Source: Bryopsis sp. KO-2023
Lineage: Eukaryota; Chlorophyta; Ulvophyceae; Bryopsidales; Bryopsidaceae
NCBI GenBank assembly: GCA_030272585.1
Contig: BSYQ01000014.1
Coordinates: 806,001-870,000 of the forward strand
Reading direction: 5' to 3'
DNA: 64,000 bases
The position numbers were made by a program, and so were the translations under genes. This document shows, in pieces, positions 36,269 through 45,810 of this stretch (the first letter of the stretch is position 1; every line of letters starts with the position of its first letter). The notes beneath the pieces are model-generated. The model was not told the origin of the DNA, did no database searches, and saw nothing but the letters and a program-made list of their open reading frames with translations.

Positions 36269-37384
36269 CTTTGGGTGTTCGGTCGCAGGTGATGACGACT
36301 GAGACGACTGAGCTTAAATAGCCGAGACAGTTTCTGGCAATGACAGTTTCTGGAAAAGTTGCATTTCTCTTGTCACCGACAGTTTCCCACATTGTATTGT
36401 GGTGACTTCCTCAAATCTCCACCAAGGATGCATGGACTTCCAACCGATAACAAATACCAAATGACAACTCCTCCAGTATCACTTTGCTCATGCACCATGC
36501 CACTTCAATCAACAAAGATATTGAAGATATTTCTGAACTATTTATCAAACTACTGTGCATCAAAATTGCATCCCAACTGACAAACATAAAGTAACATGTA
36601 CGTGGGTGTACTGTTAAACTCAAGCAGTCTTCCGCCCTGCAAGTAGTCTGACATTTTCAGAAAAACAAGAATTCTTGGCTGGTTTCCTTTTTGTTTTGCA
36701 TTCCGTCAGAAACATCTTTCAGGAGATGTAAGATTCAGGTCAGCGTTTTTGAACCAAATATTATTTATGAGTTGCTTTCCATATTAATCAGCCCCTCGAT
36801 GATTTCAGAAACCTCTCCTCCAACAGAGAATTGACGGTTCCACTTGCAAACACTAGTGTGTTAAAGGAAGACACTGCAGTGGGATAAAAGCAACTTACAA
36901 CAAGGGAAAAATATTCCCCAAACCCCTTCCTGTTGGCAATGTAGTTCTGTGATATGCTATACAGGTCCAGACCCTCCCAACCACCCATCCTTCTGCCCTT
37001 TCCTCCCAGAAAAAAGAGCAAGCAAAACAAAATAATCTCAGAAAGCGGACAAGGAACAAAGGAAAATAACTATAGGGGGGCTATCGCTGGGCCAATCAGC
37101 AGGCGCAGCCTGATAATAAGTCTAGACTCATTATCCGAGATCTCAGGCCCGTTGGGGTCCTTTGGACATCCAGTGCGTGGGCATCGCTCCACTATTACAT
37201 TCACGAGCGACCTTGTGGTTCCTGTGTGGTCTGACCGCCGCCGCCGCTGCTTCGTCCGACATTGGCGGCTGGTCGGTCAATATTTTTTTCAATATCTTCT
37301 TGCGAAGTGGGATTTTTGGAGTCGGACTCCTTCGGAGGGTTTTCTCGATTGCGCAGCTATCGCATGAAGCGAGAGGAGAGGCAC

Positions 37385-38005
37385 CTCCGCTCTCTAGAGA
37401 AGCTCGATTGACTCCATGCCTCATCAACTCCAGAAAACAGGGGTGGAAACTGCGTTTGCGCCTGCAATCAACAAGCCTCATGAGATGACCGCGTTTTGGT
37501 TCTCGGCGCCATGCATCGAATTCGCTTACGATAGAATCCCACAACGTAATCGCAGGAAAGCAAGAAGTGGATGGAGCAAAGCATGGCTCACCTCGACGAA
37601 GCGCCTGGTTTCGTTGAACACTCTTCGCCTGTCTGGGTCGGTGATGTCTTGAAAAGGACACCTATTGGGTGTTCGTGGTGCTCTTTGAGCGAGGAGGTTT
37701 GAGCGTTCCTCGACTCGAGGGGCGACGTTTTCACAATCGTCCCCAAACTCCTCAAAGCCGCCAGTTACACACAGCGAAACTATCGCCCTGCATCCCTCGA
37801 ACGTGATCACTAATTCCACCTCCTTTGGGATGAACACCGCAACAGAGCTCGACATTTTCTCTTTTTCTTTTGATGTATTTGGCGTTGACAAACGGAAAAC
37901 GAAGTAATCCGCTGAACGCTCGGCGAGGGTTTCCCCGACGCTGGAGGCATTTTTAGAGGACCCCAGGCAGTAACCCGGATTCTGTACACCGCTGTGAAAG
38001 GCATT
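37385..38005 (-). CDS. G1, 5' part of an unrecognised gene (native copy)
   Basis: An open exon 37592-38005 (138 codons, acceptor ttccag before it, donor gtgagc) reads NAFHSGVQNPGYCLG through STPNTSKEKEKMSSSVAVF to FNETRRFVE. It joins in phase to 37385-37461 (AQTQFPPLFSGVDEAWSQSS). Either an upstream exon exists beyond 38005 or the ATG at 37855 starts the protein. Downstream exons are unresolved: candidate frames are LYSISQNYIANRKGFGEYF and SSFNTLVFASGTVNSLLEE (36800-37000) and ISSISLLIEVAWCMSKVILE (about 36510). I do not recognise the family. The gene probably ends before the G2 start at 36268. Confidence 0.4.
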
Positions 38006-38631
38006 CTGGAAACGCAGCCCTCAAAGTCATCTGAATCTGGCGTCGATGGAGGCGCAACAGAAGCAACCGAAAACTGGGGGACAGAAATCGAACTGATTCT
38101 GTATTTCTGGACTGAACCCCTTTTGTTTGAGGCCTTCGTCACATCCCAAAATTTTGATGCTTTAAAGCCACAAGTTTAGAAATGAGCATCGGTTATTGAT
38201 TGATTGCTTGCGTGTAATTATGTTATGTTATGTTATGTTATTGATTGACAGATTTTGTCCTCAATAGGCAACAATTCCATTTGGCCACAAGTGTCCATGG
38301 AAAAATTGAGTCGACAAAATTAATCCAACTTATGAATTAAAAAAATACCCCTGTTGTGTCAAGCCCACACCACTTAAGACTTCACCAACAAAAGTTACTT
38401 AACTTGATACTAAGAAATGTCAATTAACTTAAGTCGTTCAACATTTAAAGGAAGAAAAGTAACCTAGCCTTTTTTATTTCTTTAAACAAAAAAGCCATAC
38501 AAAGTAGGACTTCAGTTTGAAAAAGGAAAGTGCCTTAAAATTTTCCAACATAATTCTTACGAAAAAGTTAAAGGGTCCAATAGACCAAAAAAATAATTAA
38601 TCGACTTCTTTTTTTTTTTTTAAAGGTCGAT
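38006..38631. other. Region upstream of G1, no clear gene
   Basis: It contains a CpG-rich part (to about 38150) with an alternative minus-strand ORF (M at 38142, SVPQFSVASVAPPSTPDSDD) that could be a first exon but has no fitting donor. After that the sequence is A/T-rich with a short TTATG repeat (38221-38240). Confidence 0.35.
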
Positions 38632-38680
38632 GGCGGTTAGGGGATTCGAACCCCTATGATCGTCCCGTCGACGAATCGCC
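38632..38680 (-). other. tRNA 3'-half-like element (diverged relative)
   Basis: Minus strand: GGCGATTCGTCGACGGGACG, then GGGGTTCGAATCCCC (perfect T stem-loop, canonical B box) and TAACCGCC. As in the array elements, it is preceded by AGAAAAAGGC and a TTAGGGG-type motif, and no 5' half is present. The shared layout suggests a dispersed family. Confidence 0.45.
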
Positions 38681-38796
38681 TTTTTCTTTTTTAGAAGAGA
38701 AAAACCCCTAATGGAAGCGGGAAAAAAAACTTCAACCGGTATCAACCCCGCCGAAATTACCCGCTCCCGGAACGACAACGCGTCCGGGTCGCACCC

Positions 38797-39259
38797 AGAG
38801 ATAGGACTTGGGCCAAATTTTTGGTCCGACTCCGGTCCGGTCCGGTTACGGTCGGGTTACGGTCACCGTACTACGGCCGTAACTCCGTACCGTAACCGGA
38901 GTAATATGTTGTTTTTACGGTACGGAACAGGTACGGTATAACTACGGTAGGCCCTAAATCACCGTGAAGTAGCGTGGTTCAGTGCTAAAGCGTTAGGCTG
39001 CAGTCAGTAGGGTCGCGGGTTCGAATCCCCCTGGGTTCCTTTGGAATCGCGGGACCTTGCGGGGGTCACTTTCTACGGTTTACGGTTGTTACGGCCGTTA
39101 CGGTCGTTACGGTCCGGTACGGAGCGGTACGGAGTGGTACGGTGCTACGGTTACGGCCGTAAAAGTACGATTTTCTGACGAAAATTGTACTCCGGTTACG
39201 GTCCGGTTACGGTGGTTACGGTCCGGTTACGGTGACCGTAACCGTAAAGTCCTATCTCT
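38797..39259. mobile_element. Mutator-like foldback/MITE, 463 bp, 10-bp TSD
   Basis: Ends are AGAGATAGGACTT and AAGTCCTATCTCT (13-bp perfect TIR). Direct repeats GGTCGCACCC (38787-38796 and 39260-39269) flank it as a 10-bp target duplication, the 9-10 bp size typical of Mutator-like elements. The arms are made of many TTACGG/CCGTAA repeats in opposite orientations, so the element can fold into a long hairpin around a tRNA-like core. It has no ORF, so it is non-autonomous. Confidence 0.85.
38966..39037 (+). other. tRNA-derived (SINE-like) core inside the foldback element
   Basis: Contains an A-box-like TAGCGTGGTTCAGTGC and, about 45 nt later, a perfect B box GGTTCGAATCC in GCGGGTTCGAATCCCC. 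The anticodon-arm region (TTAGGCTGCAGTCAGTA) does not pair well, so it is a tRNA relic or SINE head rather than a working tRNA-Cys gene. Confidence 0.5.
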
Positions 39260-39453
39260 GGTCGCACCCCCGCGCACGAGCCGATAGACCCGCTCAAAGC
39301 CTCTCTCGGCGGGGAAGATTACACGTCACCGACACCTCCCCCTAGGGACTTGGTGGGCGCTAATCCCGGCACTAGGCGCGGAACGTCGGTTCAGTGTAAC
39401 TTTAACGGAAAACTCCGCTCGATGTGTAATCATAAATGTTTTTCCTCCTTGGG

Positions 39454-39872
39454 TGATAGGAACTTTCTGAGGAAGAGAGTTAAACGGCTAGACTTCGTCT
39501 AGAGAATCGGTGCAAGTAAACCAATGCTTTTACAAGGAAACAAAGGTACATCAATAATGTCGGCCGGGCCGAATAAGTATTCGGCCCGCACTGACAGCCT
39601 GGCCGAATATCCGCATATTCGGTCCACCTGGCCTAACACAATCATCCCCCTAATCTGTCGTAGTTCAGTCTGGGCCACGAATGTGGATAAGTCCGTCAGT
39701 GGCGATTGCCAGGCTGGCCGCGGCTTAGCCTACGGCCCAGAGTGGTCTGACTGTCAATAAAGGAATGGATCGGCCCGGCCTAGCCGATCAACTTAGTACG
39801 TACGTTTGGCCAGTGCGGTCCAAACAGCGGCCAACCACTGTGTGGTCCGACTGGGCCGAAACGTTCGTATCA
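39454..39872 (-). repeat. 3' LTR
   Basis: Matches 48108-48526 at an offset of 8654 across its length apart from the terminal base. On the coding strand it starts TGATACGAACG and ends TTCCTATCA. Confidence 0.95.
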
Positions 39873-39889
39873 ACCACTTCCCCCCCGGG
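39873..39889 (-). promoter_or_regulatory. Candidate polypurine tract
   Basis: On the coding strand CCCGGGGGGGAAGTGGT directly precedes the TG of the 3' LTR, the expected place for plus-strand priming. Confidence 0.7.
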
Positions 39890-40267
39890 CAAGTCATCGC
39901 CTCGATGACCAGCCGCGGTCGAAAAGGGGTAAACACTTAACTTAAAGAAAAACATCTTGGAAGGATACTTCGCCTTGTCTGGCCGAAGTCCAGTGGGTTA
40001 AACGCGTTTCAGAAAATCAAAACCAAAGTCGTTTCCCTTCTTTAAACATAGGTGCGTTCGGCGTTCAAGGTAAAAATAGGAACCAAATATTACAAAAAGG
40101 TGTTCCTTTATCCCATTGTTCCCCGTTGAACCCGTCGAACCCCGTCGAAACCAAACTCGAATCGAAAACCAATCAAAAATCAATCAAAAGAAAGAACCCC
40201 AAAACAAGTGTTCACAAAACAAGGCCCCGCCCGGCCGAAAGAAAAATTCCCGGCCCGCCTGTTCACC

Positions 40268-41398
40268 CTAACCCCGGCTGCTCGAACGCGTGACAGGGCC
40301 CTCGCCGGCCAAGGCCGCCAGCCGACGCTTGCGGCCCGACGGGTTCCTTGTCGGGATCCCCGCCGCGTCATAGTAGGCCACAGTCCAATTTTGGACTGAG
40401 ACCTTCAACTTCCCGGTCCAGGCCGGGAACTCCGGCTTCGTGCACACCGGGCACTTGAAGGGAGTGTCGACTGGTGGGAGGGTCGCGAGCGGGGTCGGTG
40501 TCGGAGGGTCGGCGGTGTTGGCGATCAACATCGCGGTGGTCGGTATGCGGCCGGCCTCGTAAAAGAGGGCCGCTCTCTCGGCCAAGCGCATCCCCGGAAG
40601 ATGGTTGGTGCAGCAGATGTGGTTCCGGCCGCACATCAACACATCCCCGGGCCGAAGGCTTTCCCTCCGGTTGCCACACGCCACACACGAGAAGCCCACC
40701 GGGGCCGTTTTTCCCGTGTCGGCCGAACCTCCAACTCGGCCGCCTGTGCCTTGGTCAGCCGTATCCGTATCGTCCGTGTCGTCTTGATCAAGGTCCTCCA
40801 TATCGTGATCCTCCGCCTCTGGTATGCCTCCTGCGTGGACTGGGTCGACTCTGCTGGACGTCGGAGAACCGATAACGAGAGCACTGGTCGGTGACTTCGG
40901 CTCAGGTGGTGGCAGGTTTTGTACGTCTTCCGTAAGCGTCTCCTTGGACGAAATTGGGTGTGCACTGGGTGCGGGTATCTGCGCGGAAGGTGCTGGAAGA
41001 AGACTTGTCTGCAGTGGCATCACGGCCGAGACGGGTTGCGTAGGTTCGGGACCGAAGAGGTCCTCGTAGAGGTGAGCGAAGGTGTCGTGCTCGAGTGCCG
41101 TTTCCAATATTTTGTGGGCGCCCGCAATGGCGCTCCTGAGGGTTTTGGTCTGTGTGTCTCCCGCTATTGCGGCCCTTCGCAACACCTCCTGGATCTGTTG
41201 CCTCGGCGCCTCGGCCCTTCTTTCCGCCAGCTCCTCAGCCGTCGCAAGCCTGGCCTCCAACACTTTTATCTTTTCCTGGGCTTTTTCCGCCTCACACTTC
41301 CACTTAGCCGACTCCTCGCGTGCTTCCGCGATGAGCCTATCCTTTCGCTCGTCTTCGGCCTTCAACTGGTCCCACAACTGGCGCACTGGGGTCGACAT
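40268..41398 (-). CDS. Third (3') ORF of the chromovirus: coiled coil plus RING-like zinc motif
   Basis: 376 aa from ATG at 41398, 281 nt downstream of the pol stop and on the same strand. Residues about 10-110 are a charged coiled coil (KAEDERKDRLIAEAREESAK). The middle is Pro/Ser-rich, then acidic (MEDLDQDDTDDTDTADQ). A cysteine cluster follows: CVACGNRR, CGRNHICC, and FKCPVC, spaced like a RING/treble-clef zinc domain (CX2C-X13-C-X3-H-X2-C...CX2C). The end is basic (PSGRKRRLAAL). There is no TM segment or signal, so it is not env-like. Most chromoviruses have no such ORF; role unknown. Confidence 0.75.
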   Translation of the reverse strand: MSTPVRQLWDQLKAEDERKDRLIAEAREESAKWKCEAEKAQEKIKVLEARLATAEELAERRAEAPRQQIQEVLRRAAIAGDTQTKTLRSAIAGAHKILETALEHDTFAHLYEDLFGPEPTQPVSAVMPLQTSLLPAPSAQIPAPSAHPISSKETLTEDVQNLPPPEPKSPTSALVIGSPTSSRVDPVHAGGIPEAEDHDMEDLDQDDTDDTDTADQGTGGRVGGSADTGKTAPVGFSCVACGNRRESLRPGDVLMCGRNHICCTNHLPGMRLAERAALFYEAGRIPTTAMLIANTADPPTPTPLATLPPVDTPFKCPVCTKPEFPAWTGKLKVSVQNWTVAYYDAAGIPTRNPSGRKRRLAALAGEGPVTRSSSRG

Positions 41399-41679
41399 AG
41401 TAGCGGAGAGTGTTTTGGTTTTCTCGTTCTCGTTGGTTCGATCGAAAGGCTTCTGGTCTTCTAAGTCTTTGCTGGCCACTTTTATTTGTTTAACTGCTCC
41501 TGGATCGCTGCTTACTGGACAGCCGACGCAGGATCTCAACGTGACGGCAGTTGAGAGTCACCTCAGGTCCAATGTTGGTCAACGTCGTTAAGCCGTCCCA
41601 TTCCGGCCGAGGTTGCTCAATAGTGGCCCATCATCACGTAATCCAACTCCCCCATCACTGTCGTCATTTCGTTGCGGTT

Positions 41680-44600
41680 CTACGTGCGGCCCTGCTTGGC
41701 CGAACTTTTCCTTTCGAATTCGGCTAGCATTTCTGGACAGTGAGCTAAGTTCTCCAGGGGCTCCCATGTGGCCTCATGGGCCGGATAACCCTTCCACAAC
41801 ACCAAGTACTGTTTCTTTTTCCCGGCCCCTTTTGACCGTGTAATTGCCTCCACCTCAAACTCTTCCTCGCCGGTGAGATCATCCACCAGCGCTGGGCCAG
41901 GGGGCTCATCCCTGATATACTCGTCCGAACGTTCGTATTCTTTTAGTTTGGACACATGGAAGGTTGGGTGAATTCGCCAAGCTTCAGGTAGACTAAGCCG
42001 ATATGCCACTGGGGATATAACGGCCTCAATCTTGAACGGCCCGATGAATCTTCGCCTCACCTTGGCCGGAATGTGTTTGGTTACGGCCAAGGGAAGAAAC
42101 GTGGTCCGAAGGCATACTTCTTGGCCCACTTGGAACTCCACGTGTCGTCGCTTCTTGTTAGCAGCACGGCACATAAGGTCCTGAGCGGCCGAGTAGTTCC
42201 TCTTCGCCTCATCAAGGTCTTTGTTCATCCTGGTTACCATGGCATCGGCAGCCTCTACCTCCGATTTCGGCCTGCTGAGTTCTAATCCTCTTGGATGTTG
42301 GCCGAACATCAGGTAGAAAGGCGTGTACTTGGTACTGGCGTTGACTGAGTTATTCGCCGCAAATTCGGCCGTGCTCAAATATTCACTCCATTTCTCCGGC
42401 CGAGCTTCCACGTATGGCCGAAGAAAGTTCTCCAACGTTCGGATCGTGACCTCGCTTTGCCCATCTGATTGTGGATGGTGAGCAGTTGACATTCGTAAGT
42501 CGGTCCCAATGAGCCGAAACAACTCCTTGTAGAAATGGCTCGTAAATCGTGGGTCCCGATCGGACACGATCACCTCTGGTATTCCAGTAGTCGGGAAAAC
42601 TTTGGAGAGAAACAGTTCGGCGTACTCCTTGGCCGAAACTTCCTTGGTGCACGGTACGAACTTGCACATCTTTGTGAGCCGGTCCACAAACACCGCCACG
42701 GCCGTGTACCCGTTAGACTTCGGCAAGTCCGTTACGAGATCGGTCGTGAGTTGTTCCCACTTGTAGGTCGGGATAGGAAGCGGGTTCAGCAACCCTTTGG
42801 GCTTCGTATTCTCCGTCTTCATCATCTGGCAAGTGGGGCACGTTCTGACATAGTGGTCTACGCTTCTTCTCCATCCGCGCCACCAATATCGTCGGCTCAC
42901 TAGTCCGGCCGTCCTGGCCGAACCTGGATGTCCCGCCATCGGTACATCGTGGTGGTCGTGCATTACCACCTGTCGCTTGACGGCCGGAACCACGATTTTC
43001 GGGTCCGCCGTTGGGTTTGCAGTATAGATCAAGAGGCCGTCCTCATTGATAGTGTAGTTTGGAACAAGATCGCCACGGCCCAATGGGGCCATAATCTTCT
43101 GTAGAGTAGGGTCGTCCTTGGTAGCCATTGCCCATTCTTGCGCCTCCCCGGGCGAAATTTTGGCCTCCAAAATTGCATTGAGTTGGGGCCGGCGAGATAA
43201 AGCATCGGCCACAACATTGGAACGGCCCGGAAGGTAGACGATCTTGGGCATAATTGACTGAAAGTATCCGGCTTTCAGCCAACGAGTCTGGGTACGAGAT
43301 AACACTCGCTGTTGGAGAAAGTGGGTGGCCGGTTGGTGATCCGTATACACCGTGGTGCCACCGGGGGCTCCCTCGAGATAGTGGCGCCACTGGGCCAAGG
43401 CATAAGAGATGCCCAACAGTTCGCGCTCATAGGCCGAGTATTTCTGTTCGGCCGAGTTGAGCGAACGGCTCAGAAAGGCGACAGGTTGAAGGCCTTCGGT
43501 GGCCTCCTGCATGAGGGTTGCTCCCAAGGCATAGTCCGAAGCATCTGTGACCACAACATAGGGCTTGGCCGGGTCCGGAATCAACAACACTGGGGCCGAA
43601 GTAAGGCGCTCCTTTAGTTCCGCGAAGGCGGACTCCTGGTCGGCACCCCACTCCCAAGGTTGATCTTTCTTCACGAGCTTCTGGATTGGCGCAGCAATCT
43701 TGGAAAACTGTCGGATGAATCGGCGGTAGTAGGAAACCATCCCCAAAAAGCTTCGAACTTCGGCCACAGAGGTCAATGATGGCCAGTCTCGAACAGCTTG
43801 GATCTTGCTCCTGTGGGGCGAAATTCCTGCGGCCGAAATCCAGTGGCCGACAAAATCCAATTCCTTGACCGCAATCGAACACTTCGAGGCCTTAGCGTAA
43901 AGTTTATGTTCGGCCAGCTTATCCAACACCAACCGGAGGTGTTCCGCATGCTCCGCCTCGTTCTTGCTGTAAACGATGATGTCGTCCAGAAAAACCACCA
44001 TGAAACGATCGTGGAAGTCCCTGAACAGATCGTTGATCATGGCCATGAACTGCGGAGGGGCGTTGGTGAGGCCGAACGGAACCACGCGGTACTCGTAGTG
44101 GCCGTAGCGGGTCCTGAAGGCCGTCTTCTCCTGGTCTTCGGCCCGGATGGGCATTTGCCAATATCCAGACCTGAGGTCCAGCCTGCTGAACACTCGAGCT
44201 CCCTGAAGGCGATCCAACAGCTCCTCGGGCAACGGCAATGGATACCGGTTCTTGATAGTCCTCTGGTTAAGCCATCGATAGTCAATACAAAATCGTAGGC
44301 CGCCATCCTTCTTGTTCGCGAAGAGGACTGGGGCACCCCACGGACTCTTGGACGGCCGAATAAGCTCCCGGTCCAGCATATAATCCAGCTGCTTCCGGAC
44401 TTCCTGTAGCTCGGCCGGGGAAAGCTTGTACATGGGTCGAAAGATCGGTTTGGTACCCTCCTCGATCTTGATTTCAAACTCATGGCCGTTACGTGCAGGA
44501 GGTGTACCTTTGGGCAAATCCGAAGCGAACACCCTCCTGTAGCTTTCCAAAAGGTTCGTGATGGCGCGTGAATGGTCCTCCCGAACAAGCTTGGTGACGT

Positions 44601-45810
44601 CGTCCTTGGTGTGACTATCACCCGACTCCGTTTCAGCCTCCGTAACTACCACCATCAAGGCGTCACATGTTTTGGCCCGTACTCCTCTCCAGAGGTTCTC
44701 GGCCGAAGTTACTGTTGCATCTCCGATTGTCATTACTTCGGCCGGTCTTGGCTTTTGTGACATAGCCAGAGGCAAGGATAGTTGAGTACGGCCTCGACGA
44801 ACTTTAATAGTTCGCGTCCGAAAACATAAGTCTGGGTTTTCGGCCACTAACCACGGAATTCCCAATATCATATCATAGGCCATCTCAGGAAAAACATGAA
44901 AATCGGCCACAAAGTTGGCCTGGCCGGATCGTAACTTGAGATTATCAATTCGGCCCAATGTTTTCTTCTGAGACCCATCGGCCATAACCAACGTGCGCTT
45001 CTCGGGAAAAAGTTTTACACCCAGTTTCTTTTCTGTGTCCCCTGACACGTAATTTTCCCAACTACCAGAATCTACATAGGCCACCAGGGGCGTCTTGTTA
45101 ACTTCTACACAAATTTCAAACCCAGTGAAGCGATGCTTAGAACAGGCATTGCCGGTCTTAGCTAAAAACGAAAAATTATCGGCCGTCATAGAATCGGTCC
45201 GATCTAGCGCCCCCTGCGCTGTCTGATTTGTCGGCTCGGTCACCCCCCGTTGCCCCCCTGGGCCGAGTTGTGCACTGGGTGCCGGCTCGTTAGGTGACAC
45301 CCCGGGCCCCCTGTGGCCAGTGTCCCTATCTCCTCTCAAGGGTTCCGTCCCTGGAAACCCGGTTCGCTGAATCTCTGTGGGACTAAAATGCGAACTGGAG
45401 TTATTACTTGCTTCTTTCATTTGCTCTTCCGGCTCGTCATGCCATGAGACTCTCTTGGTCTTCTTTTCCTCTTTCTTTTCTTGTTCCTCTTTCCCAAAAT
45501 CTTCCGGAATCTCGGCCTTGATACCACCCGTAGGTTTGTCCAGGGTAGGTGGCCTCGCGCCCCGGACGCTCAGTTTACCGAGCGTTTTGCGGCGGGCAGC
45601 TTGGGGCAATTCTTGACCCCATGATCTCCTCCGCAAAGAAAGCACGTAATGCCTCCCCGGCCAGCGCGGCCACCGTTGCCTCCATTCCGGCCGCCCGTGC
45701 GGCCACCAAATCGTCCTCCAAATCGACCTCGGCCACGGCCACGGCCACGGCCACGGCCACGGCCACGGCCACGGCCACGGTTGTCCCCAATAGCTCCCAA
45801 ATGGTCCCAC
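41680..45810 (-). CDS. pol: Pol polyprotein: protease, RT, RNase H, integrase, chromodomain
   Basis: An open frame of 1376 codons in the -1 frame relative to gag; the part before about 45570 overlaps gag and is probably not used, so Pol is likely made by -1 frameshifting. Approximate residue positions: aspartic protease VAYVDSGS (about 245); reverse transcriptase with [11 protein letters not shown] (about 605, FLDD in place of YXDD); RNase [15 protein letters not shown] (about 755); integrase zinc motif HDHHDV and CPTCQ (about 945-985), then the DDE core [24 protein letters not shown] (about 1010-1120); C-terminal chromodomain [17 protein letters not shown] (about 1335), which defines chromoviruses and directs insertion to marked chromatin. 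No internal stop. Confidence 0.95.
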   Translation of the reverse strand: MGPFGSYWGQPWPWPWPWPWPWPWPWPRSIWRTIWWPHGRPEWRQRWPRWPGRHYVLSLRRRSWGQELPQAARRKTLGKLSVRGARPPTLDKPTGGIKAEIPEDFGKEEQEKKEEKKTKRVSWHDEPEEQMKEASNNSSSHFSPTEIQRTGFPGTEPLRGDRDTGHRGPGVSPNEPAPSAQLGPGGQRGVTEPTNQTAQGALDRTDSMTADNFSFLAKTGNACSKHRFTGFEICVEVNKTPLVAYVDSGSWENYVSGDTEKKLGVKLFPEKRTLVMADGSQKKTLGRIDNLKLRSGQANFVADFHVFPEMAYDMILGIPWLVAENPDLCFRTRTIKVRRGRTQLSLPLAMSQKPRPAEVMTIGDATVTSAENLWRGVRAKTCDALMVVVTEAETESGDSHTKDDVTKLVREDHSRAITNLLESYRRVFASDLPKGTPPARNGHEFEIKIEEGTKPIFRPMYKLSPAELQEVRKQLDYMLDRELIRPSKSPWGAPVLFANKKDGGLRFCIDYRWLNQRTIKNRYPLPLPEELLDRLQGARVFSRLDLRSGYWQMPIRAEDQEKTAFRTRYGHYEYRVVPFGLTNAPPQFMAMINDLFRDFHDRFMVVFLDDIIVYSKNEAEHAEHLRLVLDKLAEHKLYAKASKCSIAVKELDFVGHWISAAGISPHRSKIQAVRDWPSLTSVAEVRSFLGMVSYYRRFIRQFSKIAAPIQKLVKKDQPWEWGADQESAFAELKERLTSAPVLLIPDPAKPYVVVTDASDYALGATLMQEATEGLQPVAFLSRSLNSAEQKYSAYERELLGISYALAQWRHYLEGAPGGTTVYTDHQPATHFLQQRVLSRTQTRWLKAGYFQSIMPKIVYLPGRSNVVADALSRRPQLNAILEAKISPGEAQEWAMATKDDPTLQKIMAPLGRGDLVPNYTINEDGLLIYTANPTADPKIVVPAVKRQVVMHDHHDVPMAGHPGSARTAGLVSRRYWWRGWRRSVDHYVRTCPTCQMMKTENTKPKGLLNPLPIPTYKWEQLTTDLVTDLPKSNGYTAVAVFVDRLTKMCKFVPCTKEVSAKEYAELFLSKVFPTTGIPEVIVSDRDPRFTSHFYKELFRLIGTDLRMSTAHHPQSDGQSEVTIRTLENFLRPYVEARPEKWSEYLSTAEFAANNSVNASTKYTPFYLMFGQHPRGLELSRPKSEVEAADAMVTRMNKDLDEAKRNYSAAQDLMCRAANKKRRHVEFQVGQEVCLRTTFLPLAVTKHIPAKVRRRFIGPFKIEAVISPVAYRLSLPEAWRIHPTFHVSKLKEYERSDEYIRDEPPGPALVDDLTGEEEFEVEAITRSKGAGKKKQYLVLWKGYPAHEATWEPLENLAHCPEMLAEFERKSSAKQGRT

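Larger units (their letters stand above)
32202..37766. repeat. Tandem array unit 3 (about 5.56 kb)
   Basis: Second near-identical unit. Its right end (CCAGTT at 37761-37766) lies inside an open exon of G1 and continues into unique sequence, so this is the copy joined to the native flank. It differs from unit 2 after 37324, where unit 2 has a short insertion and a 12-bp minisatellite. Confidence 0.88.

Noticed and set aside
23597-38680. CRISPR-like array from the repeated tRNA-like elements
   Set aside because: The spacing is kilobases and set by the tandem duplication; this is a eukaryotic nuclear sequence and no cas-type genes are present.
38966-39037. A working tRNA-Cys gene
   Set aside because: A and B boxes are present, but the anticodon stem cannot pair and the acceptor ends do not match, so it is kept as a tRNA relic only.
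39524-39760. 78-codon ORF in each LTR (also 48178-48414)
   Set aside because: It lies antisense within the LTR and owes its identity in both places to LTR duplication; no domain and no independent support.
45570-45810. Proline/tryptophan repeat start of the pol ORF
   Set aside because: This part is only the pol frame reading through the gag (GR)n hexamer repeat. Pol probably begins by frameshift nearer the gag stop, so no (PW)n protein start is claimed.
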